Counted from the stretch's first letter, positions 7,367-17,264 are shown. The stretch: DNA of 35,041 nucleotides from Acidobacteriota bacterium (GCA_016213755.1 JACQZT010000494.1:1-35041), one strand, 5' to 3'. The notes: generated from the sequence alone by a model not told the origin. Numbers and translations are program-made.

Positions 7367-8428
7367 TCAGCGCGCCTCGCGCAGGAGCTTCACTCTCCGC
7401 CGCCGGCCGGCGCGGGCCAGTTCGATGGCCACCGTCGCGGCGGCCTCCGGATCGTGACGGGCCCAGTCCGAGCGCGCCAGCAGATCCCGGCCGACCACCG
7501 TGACGCGCAATTGGGCCAGACGCTCGATGTCGTTTTCCACTGGACGGGCCGACTGCTCGGCATAGCGGCGCCGCAAGGGGCGGCCGACCGGATGGGTATT
7601 CACCACCACACAATCCAGCAACCCCGTCCCGCCGTGCCGGTAAATCGCTTCGACGTGGTCGGCGGCGGTAAAGCGCATGGTCTCGCCCGGCTGCCACATC
7701 AGGTTCACAAAATAGGCTTTCAGCGCGGGCGAGCGCCGGATGGCCTGCGGGATTTGGTCCACCAGCAGGTTGGGAATCACGCTGGTGTACAACGAGCCCG
7801 GCCCCAGCGTGATCAGGTCGGCTCGGGCGATGGCCTCCAGAGTCTCCTTGAGCGGGCGGCACGGCCGCGGGTGCAGCGAGATGGAGGCGATGCGCGAGCG
7901 GCTCTTGCTGATTTTGGTTTCTCCCGCCACCGTCGATCCGTCTTCCAGGCGCGCCTCCAGCGTCACGTGGCCGTCGGAGGACGCCAAGATGCGCCCGCGC
8001 GTGGCCAGCACCTCCGCCGCCAGGCGCACGGCGTGCGGAAAATCGCCGGTCAGGTGGGTCATGGCCGCCAGAAACAGGTTGCCGAAGGTGTGCCCCTTCA
8101 GACCCCGGCCGGCGGGAAAGCGGTACTGGAACAGCCGGCTCAGCAGAGCTTCATCCTCGGAGAGCGCCACCATGCAGTTGCGGATGTCGCCCGGCGGCAG
8201 GACGTCCAGGTCGCGCCGCAGACGCCCGGAGCTGCCGCCGTCGTCGGTAACGGTCACCACGGCGGTCAGGTCCACCAGCGGCGCGGCACCGGCCACGTCC
8301 GGCGCGCCGGGCCGGCCCGGCAGGTACACGTGCCGCTTTAAACCGTTCAACAGGGTCGACAGGCCCGTGCCGCCGCCGATGGCCACGATGCGAAGCGGAT
8401 CCTGCGCAAGCACGTTCCGGTTGGGCAA
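7367..8428 (-). CDS. yvcK: YvcK/CofD-like UDP-sugar-binding regulator
   Basis: The 353-residue protein has IGGGTGLSTLLNGLK at 17-31 and VTDDGGSSGRLRRDLDVLPPGDIRNC downstream, the fingerprints of the YvcK/YbhK family, a CofD-like Rossmann fold. In Bacillus and Mycobacterium relatives bind UDP-GlcNAc and adjust carbon flow into cell-wall precursors; they are not metabolic enzymes. The start is TTG at 8428 with GGGAG five bases upstream, 16 bases after the TPR gene. Co-transcription with glmU, which makes the UDP-GlcNAc that YvcK is known to sense, supports a shared cell-wall role. Confidence 0.92.
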   Translation of the reverse strand: MPNRNVLAQDPLRIVAIGGGTGLSTLLNGLKRHVYLPGRPGAPDVAGAAPLVDLTAVVTVTDDGGSSGRLRRDLDVLPPGDIRNCMVALSEDEALLSRLFQYRFPAGRGLKGHTFGNLFLAAMTHLTGDFPHAVRLAAEVLATRGRILASSDGHVTLEARLEDGSTVAGETKISKSRSRIASISLHPRPCRPLKETLEAIARADLITLGPGSLYTSVIPNLLVDQIPQAIRRSPALKAYFVNLMWQPGETMRFTAADHVEAIYRHGGTGLLDCVVVNTHPVGRPLRRRYAEQSARPVENDIERLAQLRVTVVGRDLLARSDWARHDPEAAATVAIELARAGRRRRVKLLREAR

Positions 8429-8444
8429 TGTTACTCCCGCGCCC

Positions 8445-8993
8445 TCATTCGATCTCCGCCTTACCCGCCCCCACCAGCTCGCGGATGGGCGGCCGCTGCA
8501 TCAGGTCGGCGAAGTCCGGGTCGTGGCGGACGATGGCCCGGTTGCGCGGATGGATTTCGATGGCGCGCCGGAGGTGCCGCGCGGCGCCTTCGACGTCGCC
8601 GAGAGAACCCAGGCACAGGGCCAGGGCGCAGTGGATGTGATCTCCCCCGCCGGCCATCTTGAGCGCCTTTTCCAAATGCTCCCGCGCGGCGGAGAACTCG
8701 CGCCGGTTCAGCAGCGCGATCGCGTAGGTGTAGTGCTCCTCCGCGCTGGCCGGGGTCGGCGCCCCGCGAGCCAGCCGCTGCTCGCACATGCGAATGTGCA
8801 GCCGGGCGGAGTGCGCCATCTCCCGGTTCGGCCCCGCCGTGGCGGATTCGAACAAGGTCCGGGCTTCCGCGAACCGTCCGGACTGGAACATGCCCGCGGC
8901 CTGGGCAAACAGGTCCGCCTGCGACTGCCCTGCCGGCGGCGCCGTACCTCCCGCCTTCGGAGCGGTTTCCTGCCGCTTGGATGGCTTTCTCAT
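8445..8993 (-). CDS. TPR-repeat protein
   Basis: The 182-residue protein has no signal peptide and a basic, low-complexity N-terminus. It contains tetratricopeptide-like helical pairs: ADLFAQAAGMFQSGRFAEARTLFESA (about 26-51), HYTYAIALLNRREFSAAREHLEKAL (about 87-111) and HCALALCLGSLGDVEGAARHLRRAIEIHP. These usually form a protein-binding scaffold. It is first in the short-spaced run with yvcK (16 bases) and glmU, so a cell-envelope or regulatory partner is plausible. No precise function can be assigned. There is no obvious Shine-Dalgarno before the ATG. Confidence 0.8.
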   Translation of the reverse strand: MRKPSKRQETAPKAGGTAPPAGQSQADLFAQAAGMFQSGRFAEARTLFESATAGPNREMAHSARLHIRMCEQRLARGAPTPASAEEHYTYAIALLNRREFSAAREHLEKALKMAGGGDHIHCALALCLGSLGDVEGAARHLRRAIEIHPRNRAIVRHDPDFADLMQRPPIRELVGAGKAEIE

Positions 8994-9067
8994 AAGTCAC
9001 ACCGACCGTAAGCTGCACTTGTAACAAAATCCGCCGTCTGGTGCACGGTCCCGACTTAGGGCCGCTC

Positions 9068-9247
9068 CTAAGGGAGCGGCAGTGCCGAGTCCGATTCCAT
9101 ACCTTCGGACTCCTCGTTCCCCTCAGTGGCGGCCGGATCGAGGTCGTCCCCCTCGAAAACCTGGCCGCAGTCCAAACAATGAATATAATCGACGCCATCG
9201 CGCCGGGCAATGACCTGTGTTTGTGAATGCTTGCAGACGCCCTGCAT
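9068..9247 (-). CDS. 59-residue zinc-ribbon-like miniprotein
   Basis: The short protein contains VCKHSQTQVIARRDGVDYIHCLDCGQVFEGDDL, with CKH and CLDC spaced as in a treble-clef/zinc-ribbon knuckle, then an acidic tail. The frame is open to a start at 9388. A good sigma-70 promoter (9267-9294) lies inside that longer version, so the ATG at 9247 is preferred. Its stop falls inside a perfect hairpin, GCCGCTCC/GGAGCGGC (9061-9080), that has no T-run. It precedes the TPR-yvcK-glmU run by 74 bases and may be co-transcribed. Function unknown. Confidence 0.55.
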   Translation of the reverse strand: MQGVCKHSQTQVIARRDGVDYIHCLDCGQVFEGDDLDPAATEGNEESEGMESDSALPLP

Positions 9248-9266
9248 AAGTGTGAGACTATTTTCC

Positions 9267-9294
9267 AGTTTATGGGCTGAACAGAACTTGTCAA
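9267..9294 (-). promoter_or_regulatory. Sigma-70-type promoter for the zinc-ribbon miniprotein
   Basis: On the minus strand TTGACA (9294-9289) and TAAACT (9272-9267) are separated by 16 bases. Transcription would start near 9260, leaving a very short leader of about 13 nt before the ATG at 9247. Confidence 0.55.
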
Positions 9295-9405
9295 GCCCCG
9301 GGTCCGGCTTATTCCGAGCGGAGAGAAGAAAAGTGCATGAGATCGAGTTCCACCGCGGGCGGGCGGGCGATGGCCGCGCCTCAACCATGCTAGGATAAAA
9401 GAGTT

Positions 9406-9615
9406 ATGGCAATTCCCAACGTCAAGCGCTACCGCATCAGCAACGCCGACGGGTCCGACTCGGCCACCATCATGGCCGTGCTGCCCAAAGGCGCCGATGT
9501 GGATGCCTATCTGAAAGACGCTTCCGCGCGCTTCGACTGGAAGGCGTGGGCCGACATGAAGGCCTCGCACTACAAAGTCCGCGTCGGCCAGCAGAAGCAG
9601 AAGAAAGCCAAGTAG
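9406..9615 (+). CDS. Hypothetical 69-residue protein
   Basis: A small soluble protein opens MAIPNVKRYRISNADGSDSATIMAVLPKG and ends in a lysine-rich tail (QQKQKKAK). There is no signal peptide or membrane segment. Codon use is GC3-rich like the real genes around it. It is convergent with the HEAT-repeat gene, with six bases between the stops. I do not recognise the family. The basic tail could fit nucleic-acid or ribosome binding, but nothing else supports that. Confidence 0.6.
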   Translation: MAIPNVKRYRISNADGSDSATIMAVLPKGADVDAYLKDASARFDWKAWADMKASHYKVRVGQQKQKKAK

Positions 9616-9621
9616 CAGATT

Positions 9622-10911
9622 CTACGGCAGACGGGCCCGGAGGCTGCGAAGGGCCCGCACTCCTTCCGCGGCTACTTCCAGGTCTGTATCCCGAGACAGG
9701 GCGTCCAGCACAGCCAAGGTGTCTTTGTCGCCGCTGCGCGCCAGAACTTGGGCCAGGCAGATCTTCTCGTCCCGCGTTCCCTTGGGCGCCGCCGCCTCCA
9801 GCGACCGGCGCACGCCCGTCTCTCGCGACAGCTCGATCAGAAACGTCCGCGCCACATCGCGGTAGGATCTGGAAGTCAGCGAGTTGACCAGGTACTGCAA
9901 CGGGCTGTGCTCGGCAACTTCGGTACGGCCCAGCAAGACCAGCGCGAACGCCTTGGAGAGCCGCGGGTTCATACTCCGCTCATCGTTGAACTCCTTTTCG
10001 ACCAGGGGCCGGTCGCCGGGATTGCGCAGCCGGCCGAAGCCTTCGGCCGCGGCCGCGCGCAGATCCTGGTCGCGGTCGGACAAGTAACGCGAGTACAGGT
10101 CGCGGCTGGATTCGTCCGGAATCATCGCCATGGCGCTCAGCGCGGCGCGGCGCACCTTGGCCGAGCGCGTGCGTTCCAGCACCTCGCGCAGGCGCGGCAG
10201 CGCGCCCCGGTTCTGGAGAATCCCGGTGGTCTCGATGGCCGCAATCTGAACTTTCTCATCCAAGTCGCGCAGCAGGAAGGCAATGTCGTCCGCCACGCCC
10301 GGGTCGCGAATCTTCTGCAACGCCACCAGCGACTCGTAGAGCACCTGGGCGTTCTTGGAGCGCAGCGCCTTCAGCAGGTCGGGGATCGCAGCCCGGCCGC
10401 GCAGAATGCCGATCGCGCGAGCGGCATTGGCCCGCGACTCCATCGAAATTCCGCCCGTCGCCAGTTGGCCGAGAGCGTGAACGACCTCGGCGCGCACCTG
10501 GATGAAGGGTTCGACGATCTTATCGTTGGTGTCCGTCCAGCGGCTCTGGATCCGGTTCCCGACCCGTTTGAGCGAGGCGGTCAGCCCGGTCTCGACATAG
10601 CCCGGAAGATAGAAGTTCACCAGGCCGTCGGTGGCGCGGATTTGCACCTCCTCGTCGGGATCGTGCGTGGCCTCGATCAGCGGGTCGAGGCTGCGTTGCG
10701 TGCCGAGGCCGACCACCGCCTTCACCGCCTCGACGCGAACCTCCGCCACCGGGTCCTTCAGGTACGCCTGCAACTTCGGGATCGCTTCCGAACTCTGCTT
10801 GCCCAGTTCGCGCGCTTCGCGCACGCGCTGTTTGGGTTCGGGACTGGGCGCCTGTTGCGCACCCAGCAAGGAGCAGAAGACAAGCAGCGGCAAAATCGGT
10901 CTGGGGCCCAT
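9622..10911 (-). CDS. Exported HEAT-repeat protein
   Basis: The 429-residue protein starts with a signal peptide (ILPLLVFCSLLGAQQ). Successive HEAT/PBS-lyase-type helical repeats follow: LQAYLKDPVAEVRVEAVKAVVGLG, LDPLIEATHDPDEEVQIRATDGL, FLLRDLDEKVQIAAIETTG, SRYLSDRDQDLRAAAAEGFGRL. These build a solenoid for protein contacts. It is 27 bases downstream of the PEP-CTERM gene on the same strand and may share its transcript. It is probably periplasmic or surface-located, with an unknown partner. Confidence 0.85.
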   Translation of the reverse strand: MGPRPILPLLVFCSLLGAQQAPSPEPKQRVREARELGKQSSEAIPKLQAYLKDPVAEVRVEAVKAVVGLGTQRSLDPLIEATHDPDEEVQIRATDGLVNFYLPGYVETGLTASLKRVGNRIQSRWTDTNDKIVEPFIQVRAEVVHALGQLATGGISMESRANAARAIGILRGRAAIPDLLKALRSKNAQVLYESLVALQKIRDPGVADDIAFLLRDLDEKVQIAAIETTGILQNRGALPRLREVLERTRSAKVRRAALSAMAMIPDESSRDLYSRYLSDRDQDLRAAAAEGFGRLRNPGDRPLVEKEFNDERSMNPRLSKAFALVLLGRTEVAEHSPLQYLVNSLTSRSYRDVARTFLIELSRETGVRRSLEAAAPKGTRDEKICLAQVLARSGDKDTLAVLDALSRDTDLEVAAEGVRALRSLRARLP

Positions 10912-10938
10912 GCTTTCAGCATAGCCAAGATCGATGGC

Positions 10939-11745
10939 TCAGACAGCCCGGCGCTTCCGCATCCGGTAGCACACGCCGGCCAGCACCGTGCCAAGAAGGA
11001 CGATCGAGGAAGGCTCGGGGACGACGGGTTGAGCCCCCCGCAGAGCGCTCCACTCTTCAAAGCCGGCTTGGGCGGCCGCGTCGCGTCCCACGTTTCCGAA
11101 CTGGGCGTCCAGGTAGAGGTACTCGTTCTCGTGCCCGGCAAACAGGGAAACCGGCACCAGAACCGCCATGTTCGTCTTCCCGCTGCCCGGGTTCAATTCT
11201 TCGGTTAACTTCACTCCATTACTCGGTTTGTTGGTACAGAATGCCGAGCCCATCGTCGCCTGACACGGTCCCGCGGTATCGATATCGTAGACCAGATTCG
11301 CCCCAGCCAGGCCGGCGTACGTGTTGATTGTGCTGCTCGACGACGTACGGATTATGAATCGGTCCAGGGAGAGCAGGTCCTTCCCGCCGCCATTGGGCTC
11401 GTTTGTGTCCAACAGGAATACGAATTGCCCGTCGACAGCCAGGAGAGTGCTGACCAGAAACGTCCGGTTTGTAATGTCGCCGCCGTTGGCGTTGTTGCCG
11501 GCCGCAAGATCGCCGGACAGCGGGCGGGCATCCGTGTTGAAGAACTCGTAGGTCGTATCGTTCCCGCTCTGTCGTGCCCGCCAAAAAGGCTCAAAGATTC
11601 CTGTACCTACCGGGTCCGTGAACTGACCCTTAAAGGTTGCCACACCGAACGTGCCTCCGTCGGTCAGACTCGTTGTGATGTCCAGATAGTCCGCGTTCGC
11701 GACCGCAGTCACGAGAAGCAACAGACACGCAAGCGTCTTAGCCAT
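10939..11745 (-). CDS. PEP-CTERM-anchored secreted protein
   Basis: The 268-residue protein has an N-terminal signal peptide (LACLLLLVTAVANA). It ends in a textbook PEP-CTERM tail: VPEPSS at about 242-247, a hydrophobic stretch (IVLLGTVLAGVCY) and a basic end (RMRKRRAV). Such tails are recognised by exosortases in exopolysaccharide-producing Gram-negative bacteria. The body is rich in Asn, Gly and Thr (TNEPNGGGKD) and contains two cysteines likely to pair. GAGG lies upstream of the ATG. No exosortase is in the window. The 225 bases upstream (11746-11970) hold no gene that I can see. Confidence 0.85.
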   Translation of the reverse strand: MAKTLACLLLLVTAVANADYLDITTSLTDGGTFGVATFKGQFTDPVGTGIFEPFWRARQSGNDTTYEFFNTDARPLSGDLAAGNNANGGDITNRTFLVSTLLAVDGQFVFLLDTNEPNGGGKDLLSLDRFIIRTSSSSTINTYAGLAGANLVYDIDTAGPCQATMGSAFCTNKPSNGVKLTEELNPGSGKTNMAVLVPVSLFAGHENEYLYLDAQFGNVGRDAAAQAGFEEWSALRGAQPVVPEPSSIVLLGTVLAGVCYRMRKRRAV

Positions 11746-11970
11746 TTTCGGTCCTCAATTCACAGTTCTGCGTCCACCCCTCGGTCCGCACACACGTCCA
11801 GGGTGCTGTGACTGTTCGGAGCATTTTATCCGCCAAGAGCTAAGTTGTTTAAAACAAACGGGCAAGAAAGCGGCAAGTCCCAGACGCAATCCGACGCTTT
11901 GGCAAAACCGCTTAAAAAGTCGGACTGTTTTCCCGAAAATGTAGCAGCGCCTTTTGGCACTCTTCCTTCG

Positions 11971-12786
11971 CTACTTCGCCGCTTTCGTCGCCGGCGCCGG
12001 CCACTGCGCCTCGACATACATACCCGGGGCCAGGGCACCCTGGGGATTCGCGACGTCCAGTTCCACGGGCATGGTGCGGGTCTTGGGATCGAGCGCGTGC
12101 GCCTGCCGGGCTACCACGCCGCTGAAGGTGCGGCCGGGCCAGGCCGGGACCGTAAAACCGATTCGCGCGCCGGAGGCGATTCCCGCCAAGCCGGATTCGG
12201 GCACCGCGATCACTACGCGCAGACGCTGGATTTGCTCCAGCTCCAGCAGCGGTCCGCTGGCAGGGCCGGCCAGCGCGCCCGGATGCACGTAGCGCGCCGT
12301 GATGACGCCGTCGAAGGGGGCGGTGATCTGCAAGTAGGCTTCGAGCTTGCGAATCGCCTCGCCGGCGGCGCGCGCGGAATCGGCGAACGATTTCTCCGCC
12401 GCCCGAGCCGCCGCCAGCGTCTTCTCGGCCAAGTCGAGTTCCTGGCCTGAAACGGCGCCCGAGGTCGCCGAGGCGGCCTTCAACCTGTCGTAAGTGGCCT
12501 GCGCGGCGACAATTTTCGCCTGGGCCTCGGCGCGCTGGGCGTCGACCGCCTGGGCTTTGGCTTCGGCTTCGGCCAACTGCGCCGTCATTTCCGGCGCGGC
12601 CAGCGCGGCCAGGGTTTGCCCCTGCTTCACGACGCTGCCGCGATCCACCTCCACTCGCTCCACGAAGCCGGTCACGCGCGCGTGCAGCGCCACTTTCTGG
12701 TACGGCAGGATCTCGCCCGGAAGGCGCGTTTGCGCGCCCAGCGGGAGGGCCGTCAAAGAGATCAGAAGAAACTTATCGAGCTTCAT
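11971..12786 (-). CDS. RND efflux periplasmic adaptor (HlyD/MFP family)
   Basis: This 271-residue protein links the inner-membrane RND pump to the outer-membrane channel. After a signal peptide (to about residue 19) it has the first half-lipoyl motif ([31 protein letters not shown]), an alanine-rich coiled-coil hairpin (about 68-145) and the second half-lipoyl ([21 protein letters not shown]). A beta-barrel follows with [29 protein letters not shown]. It is short for the family, with a reduced membrane-proximal domain. Its start overlaps the 3' end of the RND gene by 14 bases, implying translational coupling. Order in the operon is channel, pump, adaptor. Confidence 0.92.
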   Translation of the reverse strand: MKLDKFLLISLTALPLGAQTRLPGEILPYQKVALHARVTGFVERVEVDRGSVVKQGQTLAALAAPEMTAQLAEAEAKAQAVDAQRAEAQAKIVAAQATYDRLKAASATSGAVSGQELDLAEKTLAAARAAEKSFADSARAAGEAIRKLEAYLQITAPFDGVITARYVHPGALAGPASGPLLELEQIQRLRVVIAVPESGLAGIASGARIGFTVPAWPGRTFSGVVARQAHALDPKTRTMPVELDVANPQGALAPGMYVEAQWPAPATKAAK

Positions 12787-15700
12787 AGTATCGACTCATC
12801 GGATCGTTGGGATCGAGCGACGGCGACGCCGCCCGGGACTTGCCCATCAGGATGGCGTAGACCGAGGGCAGCACGGTCAGCGTGGCGAAGGTCGCCAGCG
12901 CCAGGCCGCCAATCACCGCGCGGCCGAGCGGCGCCGACTGGCCGCCCGCCTCGCCCAGGCCCAGCGCGATGGGCGTCATGCCGGCCATCATGGCCAGCGC
13001 GGTCATGAGGATCGCGCGCAGCCGGCCCCGGCCGCCTTCCAGGGCCGCCTCGGCCGCCGTGCGCCCCTCCCCGGCGGCTCATTTCCGCGAAGGTCACCAG
13101 CAGAATCGCGTTCGCCACGCCGATGCCCACCGCCATAATCGCGCCCATGAAGGACTGCACGTTGAGCGTCGTGCCCGTTGCCCACAGCATCAGCACCACG
13201 CCGGCCAGCACCGCCGGCACGGTCGAGACCACCGCCAGCGCCAGGCGCAGGGACTGGAAGTTCGCCGCCAGCAAAACGAAAATCACGGCCACCGACAGCG
13301 CCAGCCCGGTCTTGAGGCCGTCGCTGGTTTCTTCGAGTGGCGGAATCTGCCCGCGCACGGCCACCGTCACACCGCGCGGCGGCGCGCCGGCGCGCTGCAA
13401 CGCCCCGCGCACCTCTTCGGCGGCCGCCCCGAGCGGAACGCCGTGGATGTTCGCCGTCATGCTCACCACGCGCTGCATGTTGTAGCGCTCCACCAGACCC
13501 ATGGTCTTGCCCGGGTTCACCCGGACGATCTCGCCCAGCAGCGGCCGCGCCGCCCCGCCCGTCATCACCGGCAGGTCGCGCACGTCCTGGAAAGAGGCCA
13601 TCTTGTCCTGCGGAATTTCCACCTGAATCTGAAACGCATTGCCGCTCGCCGGGTCGCGCCAGTAATTAGGCTCGACGAAGCGGCTGGAGGAGGTCGCCGC
13701 CACCAGCGAGCGGGCGACCGAGGCGGTCGTCAAGCCGAACTGTCCCGCGCGCTGGCGGTCGCTGGCGACCTCCAGCGTGGGGTAGTCGGCCGACTGCACG
13801 TACTGCAAATCGCGCAGGCTGCCGACCTTGCCCAGTTCGCCGTGGATCTTTTCGGCGAAGGCGCGATTGGCGGCCAGGTTCGGGCCTTGCACGGCCACCT
13901 CGATCGGCGTGGGCGAGCCGAACGACATCACCCGGCTCACGATATCTCCCGCCTCGAAGGAAACCCGCACGCCCGGCATCTCGCGGGAGAACACGCCGCG
14001 CAGCCGCTCGCGCAGCGCTTCGCCGCGCGGCTCGGCCGAAGGCTTAAGGGCCACCGTTAGCACCGCTTCCTCGGGACCGCTGGTCCACAGGTAGATGGTG
14101 TTAATCGGGTAGCTGGCCGGCTGCACGCCGATGAAACCGGTAGTGATCTGCACGTTCTCCGGTCCCACTTCGCGCCGAATGAGTTCCAGCGCCTGGAGCG
14201 CCACTTGCTCGGTACGTTCGATGCGCGTGCCCGTGGGAGCGCGCAGCCGCACCTGGAACTGGCCCGCGTCGGCGCGCGGGAAGATCTCGGTTCCCAGCTT
14301 CGGCCCGACCACCAGCAGCACCGCCGCGGCGCCGGCGACGTACACCCCGGCCAGCGGCCAGCGGAAGCGCAACATCGTTTCCAGGTACCGCCCGTAGATC
14401 CGCCGCAACAACCCGGCTTCTTCCGCCGCCGTGCCGCGCCGCATGATCCAGGTGGCCATCACCGGGACCAGAGTGCTCGACAACACGTAGGACGAGATCT
14501 GAGCCAGGCCCACGGCCAGCGCCAGCGGGACGAACAACTGCCGCGCCGTGCCGGCCATGAAGAACGACGGCACGAACACGGCCAGAATGGAGAGCATCGA
14601 GAGGAGGCGGGCGGTGGCGGTCTTGCGCGCGGCGTCCACCACCGAGCGCGCGCGGCCGAGCCCCGAGGCCATGTGCGTGTGGATGTTCTCGATCTCCACC
14701 GTGGCCTCGTCCACCAGCACGCCCACGGCCAGGGCCAGCCCGCCCAGGGTCATGATGTTGATGGTCTGCCCCGCCACCCACAGCCACACCACCGCCGCGA
14801 GCAGCGCCGCCGGAATGGTCGCGATCACGATCAGCCCGCTGCGCCAGTCTCTCAGGAACACCAGGACCATTAACCCGGTGAGCAGCGCGCCCAGCAGCCC
14901 TTCGCCGATCAGGTTCCGAATCGCGGCCACCACGTAGCGCGACTGGTCGAACTCGAGCCGGATCTCGACGTCTTCGGGCACCACGTTGCGCATGGCCGGC
15001 AGGGCCGCCTTCACGCGCTGGATCACCGCCAGCGTCGATGCGTCCGAGCGCTTGGTCACCGGGATGTAGACCGTGCGGCGGCCGTTGACGTGCGCGTAGC
15101 CGGTGACGATGTCGGTAGCGCTTTCGATGGTGGCGATGTCCCGCAGGTACACCGTCGGCTGGACTCCCGGCCGCACCGGCGCGTCCAGCAACTCGGCCAG
15201 GTTGCCGCCGAGGGTGGCGTTGGTGGAGGCGATCAGAGTCTGGTCGCCGATGCGCACGTTCCCCGCGGGACTCACGGTGGTGGCGCGGCTGACCGCCCCG
15301 ATGGCCTCCTCCGGAGAGACGCGGTAGGCGCGCAGGCGCTCCGGATTCAAGCGTACGACGATGGTGCGCTGGTTGCCGCCGAAGGGCGGCGGCGCCGACA
15401 CTCCTTGCAGCGTGGCGAAGAGCGGGCGCACGCGGTTGATGGCGATGTCCTGCATCTCGCCGGGCAGCCGCTTGGGAGAGGAGAACACCAGTTGGCCCAC
15501 CGGCACGCTGCCCGCGTCAAAGCGTGTCACGAAGGGCGGCACCGCGCCGGGCGGCATGAAGGCGCGCGCACGGTTCACGTAGGCCACCGTTTGCGCCATG
15601 GCCTGGTTCATGTCCGTATCGGGATGGAAAACCAGCTTCATCAGCGCCACGCCCTGGATGTTCTTCGACTCGACGTGTTCGATGCCCGTGATGTAGAGGA

Positions 15701-15911
15701 AGTGATACTCGTAGTAGTAGGTGAGGAACCCTTCCATCTGCGAAGGGTCCATGCCGCCATAGGGCTGCGCGACGTAGATGGCCGGGGCGCCCAGGTTCGG
15801 GAAGATGTCCACCGGCATGCGGCGCAGGGCCAGAATGGAGGCTGCGGCCAGGGCCAGCACGGCCACAATCACCGTGACAGGCCGGCGGAGTGCGGACAGA
15901 ACGAGCCACAT
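12773..15911 (-). CDS. RND efflux pump, inner-membrane subunit, with a 3' frameshift
   Basis: Proton-driven AcrB/CusA-type permease of about 1045 residues with 12 predicted membrane helices, two large periplasmic loops and the helix-4 block [39 protein letters not shown] is a normal N-terminus. The frame that begins at 15911 becomes nonsense (Gly/Arg/His-rich) after VTFAEMSRR. The proper C-terminus continues in another frame as [20 protein letters not shown], then [17 protein letters not shown], to YYEAR at 12773. A single extra G in the G-run read from 13072 to 13069 explains it; 3139 bases is one more than a multiple of three. It is either a sequencing or assembly error in a homopolymer or a recent mutation that would truncate TM11-12. 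The substrate cannot be deduced. Confidence 0.9.
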
Positions 15912-15914
15912 GAC

Positions 15915-17264
15915 TTACCTCCCCGCCTGCCGCAGAAACGGCTCCAGATCGCCCGCCGCCGCCGCCACGCCCAGCAGCGCGCGCCACACGGCGAGATTTG
16001 CCAGCGAGCCGTCGGTTTCCGCCTGCGCCAGCAGCCGTTGCGCGTCGGCGACCTCGACCACACTCGTCAGCCCCGCCCGGTAGCGCGCCGTCGATTGCTC
16101 CACCGCCGACCGCGCCGCCTCCACCTGCGCCGGCGCCAGTTGCGCCACGCGTCGCGCGCCTTCCAGTTGCGCGCGCGCCCGTTCCATCCGCCCGTTCAGT
16201 TCCTGCAGCACCAGCTCGTGGCGCGCCTTTTCGGCCAGTTCGCGGTGCGTCTCGGCTTTCTTCCGTTCGCGTATCGAGGGCAGTTCCAGCAGCGGAAAGG
16301 TCACCGTCATCCCTACCGCCCAATTCTGGATGTTGGGACCCAGGCCGGTGACGGCGCCGCCCGTGGTTCCGTCGGGCTGCGCTCCCGTTCCACGCGCATA
16401 GCTTGACGCTTGCAGGTTGAAGCGCGGGAAGTAGGATCGGTCCAGAGCCTTGAGCCGGGCATCGGCTTCGCCGATGGCGGCCTGCTGTTCGCGCGCGGCG
16501 GGATGTTCGGTCACCGCGCCGGCGGGTTCCACCGCTGGGGGCATCTCCAGCAGCGCTCCGGCGGCGGTCTCAAGTCCGCTGGAAGAGCGTCCCAGAAACT
16601 GCGCCAGCGCGGCCAGGCCCACGGCTGAGGCCTGCTCGGCCAGGGCCACCTGTGATTCCGCCAGCGCAACCTCGGCCCGCGCCCGCGCCAACTCCGCGCC
16701 GGGCCGCAGCTCGGCCGCAACCTGCGCCGCGACGATGCGCTCCAGCACGCGCGTCCGCTCCAGCGCCGCCTGCGCGCTCTTTTGCGCCTGCCCGGCGGCC
16801 AGCACGGTCAGGAAGGAGTCGGCCGCCCCGGTCCGGATGTCGAACCTGGTCCGGGACAGGGCCGCTTCCGCGCGGCGCTCGGAGGCTTCGGCGGTGTCCA
16901 CATTGGCGCGCCGCAAGCCGAAATCAAAGGGTTCCCACGAGACCAGCGCGCCCACGGCGCTGCCCCACACGTTGGTGAGCGAGTTGGTCCCCAGCACCGG
17001 TCCCGAGATGCCGGGAAGGGTGGCTTGCGGCAACAGGAGCCCGAAGACGTTGTTGCGCGTGGCGCGGTTGGCCTGGGCCAGAAGATCGGCGCGCGGCAGG
17101 TAGCTCAGCCGCGCCAGGTTCACTTGCGAGGCAGCCGCCGCGGCCTGCTCCAGCGAAACGCGGACCGACGGGTACTTCTCGCCGGCCGTGTGAACCGCTT
17201 CGGCGAGAGTCACGGGTTGCGCACTGAGCGCGGAAACGAAAAGAACACCCAGAAAGAATTTCAT
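15915..17264 (-). CDS. TolC-family outer-membrane efflux channel
   Basis: The 449-residue protein has a signal peptide (MKFFLGVLFVSALSAQP), then TLAEAVHTAGEKYPSV, the typical start of an outer-membrane efflux protein. Two halves follow, each with long alanine-rich helices (for example RRAEAALSRTRFDIRTGAADSFLTVLAAG, and ARSAVEQSTARYRAGLTSVVEVADAQRLLAQAE). These form the trimeric periplasmic alpha-barrel, and beta-strand segments form the membrane pore. It is the first gene of the efflux operon, three bases before the RND gene. AGGAAG precedes the ATG, and it is divergent from the SPFH gene across 108 bases. Confidence 0.92.
   Translation of the reverse strand: MKFFLGVLFVSALSAQPVTLAEAVHTAGEKYPSVRVSLEQAAAAASQVNLARLSYLPRADLLAQANRATRNNVFGLLLPQATLPGISGPVLGTNSLTNVWGSAVGALVSWEPFDFGLRRANVDTAEASERRAEAALSRTRFDIRTGAADSFLTVLAAGQAQKSAQAALERTRVLERIVAAQVAAELRPGAELARARAEVALAESQVALAEQASAVGLAALAQFLGRSSSGLETAAGALLEMPPAVEPAGAVTEHPAAREQQAAIGEADARLKALDRSYFPRFNLQASSYARGTGAQPDGTTGGAVTGLGPNIQNWAVGMTVTFPLLELPSIRERKKAETHRELAEKARHELVLQELNGRMERARAQLEGARRVAQLAPAQVEAARSAVEQSTARYRAGLTSVVEVADAQRLLAQAETDGSLANLAVWRALLGVAAAAGDLEPFLRQAGR

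Noticed and set aside
7332-7862. 177-codon upstream extension of glmU
   Set aside because: GlmU starts at MQDSVTVVILAAG. The extension overlaps yvcK in another frame and has shadow-type composition.
9061-9080. Perfect hairpin GCCGCTCC-TAAG-GGAGCGGC as a terminator
   Set aside because: No T-run follows on either strand, and it overlaps the stop of the zinc-ribbon gene. It may be a structural RNA element, but nothing supports a function.
11820-11970. TGGCAC near 11957 as a sigma-54 promoter, and the TTGTTT/AAACAA dyad near 11846 as an operator
   Set aside because: No GC at the required 12-base spacing follows the GG, and the dyad is short and AT-simple between two gene ends.
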